Origin: Sphingomonas qomolangmaensis
GTDB taxonomy: Bacteria; Pseudomonadota; Alphaproteobacteria; Sphingomonadales; Sphingomonadaceae
Reading direction: 5' to 3'
DNA: 64,000 nt
Assembly (NCBI RefSeq): GCF_024496245.1
Contig: NZ_CP101740.1
Span: 1,859,501 to 1,923,500, forward strand
This document shows positions 51,719 through 60,310 of the stretch, piece after piece. A program made the position numbers and the translations under genes. The notes beneath the pieces were generated by a model. The model was not told the origin of the DNA. It worked only from the letters and a program-made list of their open reading frames with translations, and ran no database searches. Numbering within the stretch: the stretch's first letter is position 1; every line of letters begins with the position of its first letter.

Positions 51719-51794
51719 GGGGCTGTAGCTCAGATGGGAGAGCGCTGCAATCGCACTGCAGAGGTCAGGGGTTCGATTCCCCTCAGCTCCACCA
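51719..51794 (+). tRNA. tRNA-Ala (anticodon CGC)
   Basis: Acceptor GGGGCTG pairs with CAGCTCC and contains the G3-U70 pair that identifies alanine tRNA. The anticodon stem CTGCA/TGCAG encloses ATCGCAC, anticodon CGC, reading GCG. The T-loop is TTCGATT, and CCA is encoded (51792-51794). Confidence 0.97.
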
Positions 51795-51797
51795 GCC

Positions 51798-52724
51798 CTA
51801 GCCGATCATTCGCGCCAGCTTGCTCCCCGAAGCCCAAGCGGCTTCGACGCGCGGGCCTTCGCGCCAGTCGCCGCATAGGCCCAGGCCAATATCGGTGCGC
51901 CATGCCGGGCCTGCGCCCCGCCCCGTCGTCCGTGCGTAGCGCCAGCGGTGCGCGGCGGCGTGCAGCGTGGGGGGCAGCGGCGCTTCGGCGCGGGCGGCGA
52001 GCGCGGCGAGCAGGTGCGGGACGATCGCTTCGGCGGTTTCCTCGAGATGCTTGGTCGACCAGGCGCCGCCGGCCTGCACGACCCAGGTTTCGCCGCTAGA
52101 GCGCCCCGGCTTGGCGCCATCGCGCGCCGCCCAGCCGAGCGGCTCGCCGGTCGCGCCGCGGATAACGTCGTCGGCGACCGCGACCCGCCGGTCGAACGCC
52201 GCCATCAGCGTCCAGCACGGCTCGGATACGGTGGCCGCCGCTGCTTCGGCGAGGTCGGGGGCGTGCGGCGCGACCAGTGCGGCTACCTGTTCGGCAGGCA
52301 CCGCGACCACGACAGCGCCATAGAGTTCGGGACGCGTATCGAGCTGCCAGCCCGAGGGCGTTCGCGTCAGCGCTTCGATCCGTGCGCCCCACTCGACCGC
52401 ATGGGTGTCGGCCATCGCGCGCACCGGCGCGTTCATGCCCGGCGTGCCGACCCAGGCATCGTCACCGGCAGCGGGCCAGCGCGCGGCGATCCCGGCGGCT
52501 TCCCAGCGTGCGACTTGCGCGGCGAAATCGGGATCGCGCGCGGTGAAATATTGCGCGCCGTGATCGAAGCGATAGGCCGCGCCCTCGTGTTCGACGCGGC
52601 GGGTCGACATCCGGCCGCCGGGGCCGCGCCCCTTGTCGAACAGTGCGACGCGATGCCCCGCCGCCGCGAGCTGATCGGCGCACGCCAGCCCGGCAATCCC
52701 CGCCCCGATGATCGCTACGTCCAT
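51798..52724 (-). CDS. FAD/NAD(P)-binding oxidoreductase
   Basis: The 308-aa product is similar to bacterial renalase-like/amine oxidase-like proteins. It has the dinucleotide motif VAIIGAGIAGLACADQLAAA (3-22), FDKGRGPGGRMSTRR, AYRFDHGAQYFTARD and the C-terminal LGLCGDWREGPRVEAAWASG, which contacts FAD. The start is ATG 52724. The substrate is unknown. Its end lies next to the tRNA-Ala gene. Confidence 0.88.
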   Translation of the reverse strand: MDVAIIGAGIAGLACADQLAAAGHRVALFDKGRGPGGRMSTRRVEHEGAAYRFDHGAQYFTARDPDFAAQVARWEAAGIAARWPAAGDDAWVGTPGMNAPVRAMADTHAVEWGARIEALTRTPSGWQLDTRPELYGAVVVAVPAEQVAALVAPHAPDLAEAAAATVSEPCWTLMAAFDRRVAVADDVIRGATGEPLGWAARDGAKPGRSSGETWVVQAGGAWSTKHLEETAEAIVPHLLAALAARAEAPLPPTLHAAAHRWRYARTTGRGAGPAWRTDIGLGLCGDWREGPRVEAAWASGSKLARMIG

Positions 52725-52772
52725 TCGGCACCCCTTGGTTGCGGGCGCGGCGGCGCGCCCCATCTCGGCCAC

Positions 52773-53120
52773 ATGGCAGTGCTCCGCGTCTTTTACGATG
52801 GCCAATGTCCGCTGTGCCGGCGCGAGATCGCGGCGATGCGGCGGCTCGACCGGCGCGGCGCGATCGCGTTCGTCGATGTCGCCGACCCGCAGGCGAGCTG
52901 TCCGATCGACCGCAAGGCGGCGCTCGCGCGCTTCCATGCCGAGGAGGACGGGCGGATGCTGTCGGGCGCGGCGGCGTTCGCTGCGATGTGGCGCGCGATC
53001 CCGTTGCTGCGGCCGCTGGGGCTGGCGGCGCGCAACCGCGTGGTGCTCGGCGTGCTCGAGCGGCTGTACCTGCGGTTCCTGCGCGTCCGGCCGCGCCTGC
53101 AGCGGGCGCTGGCGCGATGA
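52773..53120 (+). CDS. DCC family thiol-disulfide oxidoreductase (DUF393)
   Basis: The 115-aa product has the family pattern FYDGQCPLCRREIAAMRRLD with the CxxC pair (C13, C16), VDVADPQASCP, GAAAFAAMWRAIPL and a C-terminal helix YLRFLRVRPRLQRALAR. The start is ATG 52773. It is divergent from the FAD gene and overlaps DUF427 by 4 bp. Confidence 0.9.
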   Translation: MAVLRVFYDGQCPLCRREIAAMRRLDRRGAIAFVDVADPQASCPIDRKAALARFHAEEDGRMLSGAAAFAAMWRAIPLLRPLGLAARNRVVLGVLERLYLRFLRVRPRLQRALAR

Positions 53121-53614
53121 ACTGGCCCAGACCCGATAGGGTCGCCCCCGGGCAGGAGAGCGTATGGGCCTATCCGCGCCCCGCGATCGCCGAACCCACC
53201 GCGCGGCATCTGGAAGTCCGGCATCGCGGGTTCGTCGTCGCCGATACACGCGCGGGGTTCCGCACGCTCGAGACGAGCCACCCGCCGACCTATTATTTCC
53301 CGCCGGCCGACGTCGCGATGGCGCTCCTGCGGCCCAATGGCCGGCGGTCGCTGTGCGAATGGAAGGGGCAGGCGATCTATTATGACGCGATCGTCGCGGG
53401 CGAGGTCATTGCCGATGCCGCCTGGGCCTATCCCGCGCCGACTCCGGCCTTCGCGGCGATGCGCGACCATGTCGCCTTCTACCCTGCGCTGTTCGACACC
53501 TGCCTGGTCGATGGCGAGCGCGCGGTGGCGCAGCCTGGCGGCTTTTACGGCGGCTGGATCACCAGCGACCTTGCCGGCCCGTTCAAGGGCATTCCCGGTA
53601 GCCGTTTCTGGTAA
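53117..53614 (+). CDS. DUF427 domain protein
   Basis: The 165-aa product has VWAYPRPAIAEPTARHLEVR, ETSHPPTYYFPPADVAM and LCEWKGQAIYYDAI. The domain is common in bacteria and fungi with unknown role. ATG 53117 overlaps the DCC gene stop (ATGA). The pairing suggests a linked function. Confidence 0.9.
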   Translation: MNWPRPDRVAPGQESVWAYPRPAIAEPTARHLEVRHRGFVVADTRAGFRTLETSHPPTYYFPPADVAMALLRPNGRRSLCEWKGQAIYYDAIVAGEVIADAAWAYPAPTPAFAAMRDHVAFYPALFDTCLVDGERAVAQPGGFYGGWITSDLAGPFKGIPGSRFW

Positions 53615-53680
53615 CGTTGTCGTTGCGGAAGCTGGGCCTCAGCTTGGTCGAACCCCGCTGCGGGCTGAAAGCGAAGGACG

Positions 53681-53707
53681 GTGCTTCGACAAGCTCAGCA
53701 CGAACGG
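53681..53707. repeat. Half-copy of the GAGCTTGTCGAAG repeat
   Basis: GTGCTTCGACAAGCTCAGCACGAACGG (written as GTGCTTCGACAAGCT then CAGCACGAACGG) equals the right arm of this family. The left arm, expected near 53625-53655, is degraded. It sits directly before the 59-aa gene end. Confidence 0.7.
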
Positions 53708-53716
53708 ACTGAATTG

Positions 53717-53896
53717 CTAGCGCAGCTTGGCGATGTTGAGCCCGTCGGCCTTGGCGCGGTCCTTCACCGACTCCTCGCTGCGCGTCATCGCCTTGGCGAT
53801 CGCCTTGAGCGCCATGCCCTTCTTCGCCAGCGTGTGGAGCTTCTGGATCTCGTCCTGCGTCCAGGGCTGTCGGTGTCGTTCGAATTTTTCGGCCAT
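53717..53896 (-). CDS. Small Myb/SANT-like DNA-binding-type protein
   Basis: The 59-aa product starts MAEKFERHRQPWTQDEIQKL and continues as a three-helix region LHTLAKKGMALKAIAKAMTR-SEESVKDRAKADG. PWTQDEIQKL with a helix-turn-helix pattern resembles bacterial SANT/Myb-like domains. It may bind DNA, but this is inference. It lies 8 bp downstream of the DUF188 gene, on the same strand. Confidence 0.7.
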   Translation of the reverse strand: MAEKFERHRQPWTQDEIQKLHTLAKKGMALKAIAKAMTRSEESVKDRAKADGLNIAKLR

Positions 53897-53904
53897 GGCC
53901 TCCC

Positions 53905-54363
53905 CTATCCTGCTCGCTTGAGCCGCACCAGCGCATCGTCGAGCGCCGAGAGGAAGCGCGAGCGGTCCTGCTTCGAATAGGGCGCGGGGCCGCCGAGCTG
54001 TTCGCCGCCGGCGCGCAAATCGGCCATGATCGCGCGCACCGCGATCGCGCCGCCGATCGACGCGGTGGTGAAGGGCTTGCCGTTCGACGACAGCACGACT
54101 GCGCCGTTCTTGAGCGCGCGATCGGCGAGCAGGATGTCGGCGGTGACCACTACTGCGCGCGGGCCCGCCGCCTCGGCGATCCAATCGTCGGCGGCGTCGA
54201 AGCTGTCGCTGACCACGATCCGCTCGACGAAGGGCAAGGGCGGCACGCGCAGCCGCTGGTTGCTGACGATCGCGACCGACACGCCATGCCGCTGCGCGAC
54301 GCGATAGACCTCGTCCTTGACCGGGCAGGCATCGGCATCGACCAGGATGCGGATCGCGCTCAG
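53905..54363 (-). CDS. DUF188 family protein YaiI
   Basis: The 152-aa product has the YaiI/UPF0178 pattern IRILVDADACPVKDEVYRVA, SNQRLRVPPLPFVERIVVS and VVVTADILLADRALKNGAVV. Length equals E. coli YaiI as I recall it. No ATG, GTG or TTG fits the start: the frame runs into greA and the first family-like codons are CTG AGC GCG ATC CGC ATC. CTG 54363 overlaps the greA stop as CTGA, so a CTG or ATC start is suggested. Function unknown. Confidence 0.85.
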   Translation of the reverse strand: MSAIRILVDADACPVKDEVYRVAQRHGVSVAIVSNQRLRVPPLPFVERIVVSDSFDAADDWIAEAAGPRAVVVTADILLADRALKNGAVVLSSNGKPFTTASIGGAIAVRAIMADLRAGGEQLGGPAPYSKQDRSRFLSALDDALVRLKRAG

Positions 54364-54833
54364 GCCTCGGGCTCCAGCGCCTCGGTAGCCAGGATCTCGA
54401 TCGCTTCGGGCTTGCCCGCGAAATCGACGCATTCGCCGACTTCGGCGCCCATCATCGCCTGCGCGAGCGGCGCGGTGAAGGGCACCAGCCCCGCCGCCTG
54501 ATCGGCCTCGTCGCTGCCGACCAGCGCGATCACCCGTTCCTGCCCGTTCAGCCGGAAGCGGACGCGCGAGCCGAACGCCACGATGTCGTTGCCCGGCGGC
54601 GGCTGCAGCTCGGCGGTGCCCGCACGGGTGTGCCAATAGCGAAGGTCGCGCCGGAGCCGCTTCACTTCCTCTTCGCCCGATGCGGCATCGACCGCAGCCT
54701 GCGCGGCATCGCGCCGCGCCTCGATCAGCTTCAATCCCGCACGCGTCACCAGATTGGGGCCGGGGGGCAGCGGCAATTCGAACGCGGGTTCCTTATGCTC
54801 TTCGTCGCTCTCGCGGCGGAATGCGACGCTCAT
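54360..54833 (-). CDS. GreA/GreB family transcription elongation factor
   Basis: The 157-aa product has an N-terminal extension (about 1-30), a coiled-coil part IEARRDAAQAAVDAASGEEEVKRLRR and the GreA C-terminal domain with FGSRVRFRLNGQERVIALVG, AMMGAEVGECVDFAG. The coiled coil is similar to GreB-type proteins. The start is ATG 54833. It probably rescues stalled RNA polymerase, or belongs to the Rnk-like group. Confidence 0.82.
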   Translation of the reverse strand: MSVAFRRESDEEHKEPAFELPLPPGPNLVTRAGLKLIEARRDAAQAAVDAASGEEEVKRLRRDLRYWHTRAGTAELQPPPGNDIVAFGSRVRFRLNGQERVIALVGSDEADQAAGLVPFTAPLAQAMMGAEVGECVDFAGKPEAIEILATEALEPEA

Positions 54834-54837
54834 CGGA

Positions 54838-55725
54838 TCAGATCGCCCCGCTGAAGGTGTCGCACACCGCAGGATCGCCGCTGTTCAGCCCGCGTTGCAG
54901 CCACGCCTTGCGCTGTGCCGAGCTGCCATGGGTGAAGCTGTCGGGAACGACCTCGCCCTGCGTCTTGCGCTGGAGTGTGTCGTCGCCGATCGCGTTGGCG
55001 GCGGTCAGCCCTTCCTCGATATCACCCGCCTCGAGATATTGGCGGTTCTGCGCCGCCCAGACGCCGGCATAGCAATCGGCCTGCAGCTCTAGCCGGACCG
55101 ACAATTGATTGCCTTCGGCCTCGCCCGCGCTTTGCTGGCGGCGCGTGACTTCGCCCGCCTGGCCGGTGAGGTTCTGGATATGGTGGCCGACCTCGTGCGC
55201 GATCACATAGGCCTGGGCGAAATCACCCGCCGCGCCGTAGCGCTGCGCCAGCTCGTCGAAGAAGCTGGTGTCGAGGTAGATTCCCTGGTCGGGCGGGCAG
55301 TAGAACGGCCCCGCCGCCGAGCTTGCCTGGCCGCAGCCCGAGCGAACCCCGGCCTGGTAGAAATTGAGCGTCGGCGCGCGATAGGTGCTGCCCTGCGCGG
55401 TGAACAGCTTCCCCCAAGTCTGTTCGGTCGACGCGAGCACCTGGCAGGTGAAGCGCCGCGCCTCGGTGTCGCAAACCGCCGCACCCGTCGCGGCCCCCGA
55501 GGTCGCCTGCGGCGCGCTGCCGCCGCCGGTGAGTCCGCCAAGCCCGCCGCTCATCGCGAAATAGATCAGCCCCACCACCACCAGCATGCCGATGCCGCCG
55601 CAGCCCATCCGACGACCGAGCAACAGCGGCAACAGCCCCAGCAAATTGAACCCGCCACCACCGCCGCCACCGCCCGAACCAAGATCGCGGACGTTGTTGC
55701 TGGGATCGAAATCGTCGAGACGCAT
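54838..55725 (-). CDS. Zinc metallopeptidase YpfJ-like (PF04228)
   Basis: The 295-aa product starts MRLDDFDPSNNVRDLGSGGG, with a long Gly run, a membrane helix CGGIGMLVVVGLIYFAMSG (about 43-61), and the catalytic site HEVGHH (177-182) with further residues QADCYAGVWA. The neutral zinc metallopeptidase family is membrane bound with unknown substrates. ATG 55725 is the family-like start; the frame continues upstream. Confidence 0.92.
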   Translation of the reverse strand: MRLDDFDPSNNVRDLGSGGGGGGGGFNLLGLLPLLLGRRMGCGGIGMLVVVGLIYFAMSGGLGGLTGGGSAPQATSGAATGAAVCDTEARRFTCQVLASTEQTWGKLFTAQGSTYRAPTLNFYQAGVRSGCGQASSAAGPFYCPPDQGIYLDTSFFDELAQRYGAAGDFAQAYVIAHEVGHHIQNLTGQAGEVTRRQQSAGEAEGNQLSVRLELQADCYAGVWAAQNRQYLEAGDIEEGLTAANAIGDDTLQRKTQGEVVPDSFTHGSSAQRKAWLQRGLNSGDPAVCDTFSGAI

Positions 55726-55861
55726 TACCGGTGGATCCTTGGGAAAAGCAGCGAGAGGTCGTGCGCAGAATGCGCAGGGTTGGCAGTACGTTGCAACGCC
55801 GCTCATTTTAATCGCCGATTACGGTGTTGATGCAGTGCAACATCGACGCCATGTTCCGATA

Positions 55862-57007
55862 ATGTCAGATATCGATTCCAGCTCGCCCCGCCGTCGTATC
55901 GCCAAGACGCTGCCGCTTCCCGACTGCGTGGCGCTGGTCCTGCAAGGCGGCGGCGCGCTGGGGAGTTTCCAGGCGGGCGTCTTCGAAGCGCTGGCGCAGG
56001 CCGAGGTCGAGATCGACTGGGTCGCGGGAATCTCGATCGGCGCGGTCAACGCCGCGATCATCGCGGGCAACCCGCCCGAACGCCGCGTCGAGCGGCTGCG
56101 CGCCTTTTGGGAATTGCTCACCAGCGGGCTGCCGAGCTTCCCGATCTTTCCCGACGAGCGATTGCGCGAATTCCTCCACGAATGGTCGGCGGGCGCGGTG
56201 ATCGCGCAAGGCGTGCCGGGCTTTTTCCGCCCGCGCGTGCTGCCGCCGACCTTCGCGAGCCCAGGCAGTTGCGAGGCGCTGAGCTTCTATGATTCGACCC
56301 CGCTCAAGGACACGCTCGACAGCCTGATCGACTGGGATCTCGCCAATGAGGGGCCGATCCGGCTGTCGGTGGGCGCGGTCGAGGTGCGGACGGGCAATTT
56401 CCGCTATTTCGATTCACGCACCGATCGGATCGACGCGCGCCACATCATGGCCTCGGGCGCGCTGCCGCCGGGGCTGCCGCCGGTCGACATCGACGGGGTG
56501 ATGTACTGGGACGGCGGGCTCGTTTCGAACACCCCGCTGACGCATGTCATGGAGCATCAGGACGCGGCGATGCTGGTATTCCAGGTCGATCTGTTTTCGG
56601 CCACCGCCGAAAGCCCGCGAACGATGATGGACGTGATGAACCGCGAAAAGGAAATCCGCTATTCGAGCCGGACGCGCCAGGTGACCAACGAGCAGCTCAA
56701 GCTGCGCCAGGAACGCGAGGCGATCCGCCGGGTGCTGGCCAAGCTGCCCAAGGCGCTGTGCGAGGATCCCGACGTGGTCGCGCTCAAGGCGCAGGCCGCC
56801 GAGCTGCCGGTGGCTTTGGTCCACCTGATTCACCGCGCCAATGCCTGGGAGGGCGGCAGCCGCGATTTCGAATTTTCGCAGCGGACGATGCGCGAGCATT
56901 GGCAGGCGGGGCGCGACGGGATCGAGCGCACCTTGGCGCAATCGCAGGTGGTTGCCGCGAACATCGTCGACGGGCGCACGGCAGCCTTCGATCTCACCCG
57001 GCGTTGA
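55862..57007 (+). CDS. Patatin-like phospholipase with DUF3734 domain
   Basis: The 381-aa product has the oxyanion motif GGGALG (29-34), the nucleophile Ser58 in GISIG, and the catalytic Asp217 in the DGG of YWDGGLVSNTP. The C-terminal region (about 250-381) is DUF3734. It precedes a 3-hydroxybutyrate dehydrogenase by 28 bp. This pair suggests turnover of polyhydroxybutyrate or lipid, which is inference. ATG 55862 is chosen; the longer frame runs into the metallopeptidase. Confidence 0.9.
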   Translation: MSDIDSSSPRRRIAKTLPLPDCVALVLQGGGALGSFQAGVFEALAQAEVEIDWVAGISIGAVNAAIIAGNPPERRVERLRAFWELLTSGLPSFPIFPDERLREFLHEWSAGAVIAQGVPGFFRPRVLPPTFASPGSCEALSFYDSTPLKDTLDSLIDWDLANEGPIRLSVGAVEVRTGNFRYFDSRTDRIDARHIMASGALPPGLPPVDIDGVMYWDGGLVSNTPLTHVMEHQDAAMLVFQVDLFSATAESPRTMMDVMNREKEIRYSSRTRQVTNEQLKLRQEREAIRRVLAKLPKALCEDPDVVALKAQAAELPVALVHLIHRANAWEGGSRDFEFSQRTMREHWQAGRDGIERTLAQSQVVAANIVDGRTAAFDLTRR

Positions 57008-57035
57008 GCCAATCGAATTCCAGACGGAGAATCGC

Positions 57036-57818
57036 ATGTTTCTGAAAGGCAAGACCGCCCTCATCACCGGCTCGACGTCGGGCATCGGCCTGGCTTATGC
57101 CAAGGCGCTGGCGGCCGAGGGCGCAAACGTGATGATCAACGGCTTCGGCGACGAAGCCGCGATCGAGGCCGAGCGTGCGGCGCTTCAGGAAACCAGCGGC
57201 GGCAAGGCGCTGTACGACGGCGCCGACATGACCAAGCCCGAGCTGATCGCGGCGCTGGTGCAGCGCTGCCACGACGAGCTGGGCGGGCCCGACATCGTCA
57301 TCAACAATGCCGGCATTCAATATGTCGCCAAGATCGAGGAATTCCCGACCGAGAAGTGGGACGCGATCATCGCGATCAACCTCAGCTCGGCGTTCCACAT
57401 GATGCACGCCGCGGTGCCATATATGAAGGAAGCCGGCTGGGGCCGGATCATCTCGACCGCGTCGGCGCACAGCCTGGTCGCGAGCCCCAACAAGGCCGCC
57501 TATGTCGCCGCCAAGCACGGGCTGGCCGGCCTCACCAAGACCGTCGCGCTCGAAACCGCGACCTTCGGGATCACCGCCAATTGCATCTCGCCGGGCTATG
57601 TCTGGACCCCGCTGGTCGAACATCAGATCCCCGACACGATGAAGGCGCGCGGGCTTACGCGCGAGCAGGTGATCAACGATGTGCTGCTCGATGCGCAGCC
57701 GACCAAGGAGTTCGTCACCTCCGAACAGGTCGCCGCGCTCGCGCTGTTCCTGTGCCGCGGCGAGGCGAAATCGATCACCGGCGCCAACCTGTCGGTCGAT
57801 GGTGGGTGGACCGCCTGA
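57036..57818 (+). CDS. 3-hydroxybutyrate dehydrogenase
   Basis: The enzyme oxidises 3-hydroxybutyrate to acetoacetate with NAD. The 260-aa SDR has TGSTSGIG (11-18), NNAGIQYVAKIEEFP, the catalytic Tyr156 and Lys160 in AAYVAAKHGLAGLTK, and CISPGYVWTPLVEHQIPD, close to known D-3-hydroxybutyrate dehydrogenases. It is likely in an operon with the patatin gene. Confidence 0.93.
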   Translation: MFLKGKTALITGSTSGIGLAYAKALAAEGANVMINGFGDEAAIEAERAALQETSGGKALYDGADMTKPELIAALVQRCHDELGGPDIVINNAGIQYVAKIEEFPTEKWDAIIAINLSSAFHMMHAAVPYMKEAGWGRIISTASAHSLVASPNKAAYVAAKHGLAGLTKTVALETATFGITANCISPGYVWTPLVEHQIPDTMKARGLTREQVINDVLLDAQPTKEFVTSEQVAALALFLCRGEAKSITGANLSVDGGWTA

Positions 57819-57885
57819 CGCGTTCGGCTTGGCAAGCTCGAAACCGGCGTTAGGGTAAAGCGAAACCAATCGGGATTCGCGTACC

Positions 57886-58524
57886 ATGATTTCGAAATCG
57901 CTCGCGGCGTGCGGCCTGGCGCTTCTGATGGCCGGCTGTGGCGGATCGGGGGGCGAGCTTGGCCCCCGCGCATCGGCACCGGTGGCGGCGGCGCCCGCCG
58001 ACTGGCGCAACGTCGCCACCACCGCCGATCGCGATCGGTTGCGGCGCTGGCGCGACGCCTGGATGCAGGCGCTGCCCGCGGCGCGGAAGGGCAACGCTGC
58101 CGAAATAGACGAACAGGGCGCGTTATTTGACCCCGATCGCGCGCTGCCCGGCGCGATGCCGCCGCCGGGTGCCTATCGCTGCCGCGTGTTCAAGCTTGGC
58201 GCGGCGGGGCCGGCGATGCTCGATTATGTCGCCTATCCGTTCTTCGACTGCCGCATCGATGCCGAGGGCGACGTGCTGAGCCTGTACAAGCAGACCGGGT
58301 CGCAGCGACCCGTCGGGCTGTTGTTCGCCGACACCGACGCGCGCGCGGTGTTCCTGGGGACGCTGGTGCTGGGCGACGAGCGCGCGCCGCTCGAATATGG
58401 CCAGGACGGGAACCGCGACATGGCGGGCTTCGTCGAACGCGTCGGCGATCGCCGCTGGCGGCTGGTGCTGCCATGGCCGCGCTTCGAATCGAAGCTCGAC
58501 ATCATCGAACTGGTGCCGGCATGA
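57886..58524 (+). CDS. DUF4893 lipoprotein
   Basis: The 212-aa product starts MISKSLAACGLALLMAGCGG with the lipidated Cys in LMAGC. The mature part has DWRNVATTADRDRLRRWRDA, PGAYRCRVFKLGA and FFDCRIDAEGDVLSLYKQTG, the DUF4893 pattern. It overlaps the M20 gene start by 4 bp. Confidence 0.88.
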   Translation: MISKSLAACGLALLMAGCGGSGGELGPRASAPVAAAPADWRNVATTADRDRLRRWRDAWMQALPAARKGNAAEIDEQGALFDPDRALPGAMPPPGAYRCRVFKLGAAGPAMLDYVAYPFFDCRIDAEGDVLSLYKQTGSQRPVGLLFADTDARAVFLGTLVLGDERAPLEYGQDGNRDMAGFVERVGDRRWRLVLPWPRFESKLDIIELVPA

Positions 58525-59825
58525 ACGCGCGGCTGCTGCTGGGCGCGATGCTGCTCGCATCGCCCGCCGCGGCCGAACCGGTGCGCGAGGCGACGCAGGC
58601 GCAGCTTCCCGCGCTGATGACGCTGTACCGCGATCTCCACGCGACCCCCGAGCTCAGCCTGCAGGAGGCCAAGACCGCGGCGAAGCTGGCCAAGCTCGCG
58701 CGCGACGCGGGGTTCGAGGTGACCGAGCGCGTCGGCGGCCACGGCGTCGTCGCGGTGCTGCGCAACGGACCGGGGCCGGTACTGTTGATACGCACCGATA
58801 CCGATGGGCTGCCGGTGATCGAAGCGACCGGGCTGCCCTTTGCCTCGAAGGTTCGCGCAACGACGGCGGAGGGCACCGAGACCGGCGTCATGCACGCCTG
58901 CGGCCACGACACGCATATGACCGCCTGGGTCGGCGCGATGCGCAACCTGGCCAAGATGAAGGGCGTATGGTCGGGCACGCTGGTGATGATCGCGCAGCCT
59001 GCCGAGGAGAAGGGCGCGGGTGCCAAGGCGATGCTCGACGACGGGCTCTACACGCGCTTCCCCAAGCCCAGCCATGCGATCGCTTTCCATGACAGCGCGA
59101 CGATGGCGGCGGGGACGCTGGCGGTGCGCGCGGGGCATATGATGGCCAATGTCGATTCGGTCGACGTCGTCGTGCGCGGGATCGGCGGGCATGGCGCCTA
59201 TCCTGCGACGACCAAGGACCCGGTGGTGCTCGGCGCGCGGATCGTCGGCGCGCTGCAGACTTTGGTGAGCCGCGAGAACGACCCGCAGCAGCCCGCGGTG
59301 GTGACCGTCGGCAGCTTTCGCGGTGGTACGTCGCACAACATCATTTCCGACGAAGCGACGCTGCTGATCACGGTGCGCAGCTATTCGGACGAGGTGCGCC
59401 AGAAATTGCTCGCGGGCATCGCGCGGATCGCGCGCGGCGAGGCGATCGCGGCGGGCATTTCCGATGACCGGATGCCGGTGGTGACGGTGCGGACCGACTA
59501 TACCCCGGCGACGTTCAACACCGAGGCGCTGTCGGGGCAGCTGGAGACGCTGTTCACCCAGCGCTTCGGCGCCGAGCGAGTGCCCGAGGTCCCAGCCGTC
59601 ATGGTGGGCGAGGATTTCAGCCGTTATTACCTCGCCGACAAGCAGATCGAGAGCGTGCTGTTCTGGGTCGGCGGGGTGCCCCAGGACAAATGGTCGGCGG
59701 CGCAGGCGGGCGGCGCGGCATTGCCATCGCTCCACAGCGCAACCTGGGCGCCCGATGCCGAGGCGGTGATCGGCACCGCCGCCGAAGCCACGACCGCGGC
59801 AGCGCTCGATATCCTTAAGCGATAG
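58521..59825 (+). CDS. Exported M20 family amidohydrolase/peptidase
   Basis: The 434-aa product has a signal peptide (about 1-19: NARLLLGAMLLASPAAA). The M20 motifs are RTDTDGLPV, MHACGHDTHMT, AQPAEEKGAGAKAM and VRGIGGHGAYPATTKDP. These include the metal-binding His, Asp and Glu. Proteins of this group are annotated as amidohydrolase/hippurate hydrolase-like. It is translationally coupled to the DUF4893 lipoprotein. Confidence 0.92.
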   Translation: MNARLLLGAMLLASPAAAEPVREATQAQLPALMTLYRDLHATPELSLQEAKTAAKLAKLARDAGFEVTERVGGHGVVAVLRNGPGPVLLIRTDTDGLPVIEATGLPFASKVRATTAEGTETGVMHACGHDTHMTAWVGAMRNLAKMKGVWSGTLVMIAQPAEEKGAGAKAMLDDGLYTRFPKPSHAIAFHDSATMAAGTLAVRAGHMMANVDSVDVVVRGIGGHGAYPATTKDPVVLGARIVGALQTLVSRENDPQQPAVVTVGSFRGGTSHNIISDEATLLITVRSYSDEVRQKLLAGIARIARGEAIAAGISDDRMPVVTVRTDYTPATFNTEALSGQLETLFTQRFGAERVPEVPAVMVGEDFSRYYLADKQIESVLFWVGGVPQDKWSAAQAGGAALPSLHSATWAPDAEAVIGTAAEATTAAALDILKR

Positions 59826-59895
59826 CCAACTGGGCCCGCCGAAGGCCGTTGTCGCGCGCATAGTCGTACGCGCGAAACAACGGCTCTAGCTCCAA

Positions 59896-60192
59896 TCAGA
59901 CGCCGCGCAGGCTTGCCTCGGCGGCTTCGTCGAAGCCCGACGAAGGCGCGGGCTCGTCGCCTGCGCCCGGCTGGGTCAGTGCGGGAACATCCGACGCATC
60001 CATCGATTCGTCGAGCCCGCGGTCGAGCTTGGCTTCGCAATCATCGGGATCGTCCTCGAGCCGCTCGGCAATCGCCTCGTCGCTACCCGCATCGGCCGAG
60101 CCCGCGGGCTGTTTCTCGTTCGCGGGGTCGCCGGGGGCCACCGACAGGCTGTCGATCGCTGCGTCGTCGATTGGAAGTTCGCCCTGAGCCAT
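59896..60192 (-). CDS. Small acidic protein, candidate stress-regulon member
   Basis: The 98-aa product is very acidic (many Asp and Glu) with no hydrophobic segment: MAQGELPIDDAAIDSLSVAP and LEDDPDDCEAKLDRGLDESM. It is probably disordered. A perfect EcfG-type promoter lies 31-56 bp before the ATG. Function unknown. Confidence 0.7.
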   Translation of the reverse strand: MAQGELPIDDAAIDSLSVAPGDPANEKQPAGSADAGSDEAIAERLEDDPDDCEAKLDRGLDESMDASDVPALTQPGAGDEPAPSSGFDEAAEASLRGV

Positions 60193-60222
60193 CACGGTAC
60201 CTTTCAGATGATAAGCCGCTTC

Positions 60223-60248
60223 AACGAAGCGGGAGCCAGCCACGTTCC
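60223..60248 (-). promoter_or_regulatory. Perfect EcfG-type stress promoter match
   Basis: On the minus strand GGAAC (60248-60244), 17 bp, CGTT (60226-60223). It matches the alphaproteobacterial general-stress consensus exactly, in the right place for the acidic protein gene. Confidence 0.6.
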
Positions 60249-60257
60249 CAAGAAAAA

Positions 60258-60285
60258 GGGGCCCGGCGATCGCTCGCCGGGCCCC
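60258..60285 (-). terminator. Intrinsic terminator of the YccA-like gene
   Basis: A 12-bp stem (60258-60269 with 60274-60285, loop TCGC) is followed on the minus strand by TTTTTCT. It ends 25 bp after the gene. Confidence 0.9.
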
Positions 60286-60310
60286 CGATTTTTCGCTGGG
60301 TTGCCGCCGC

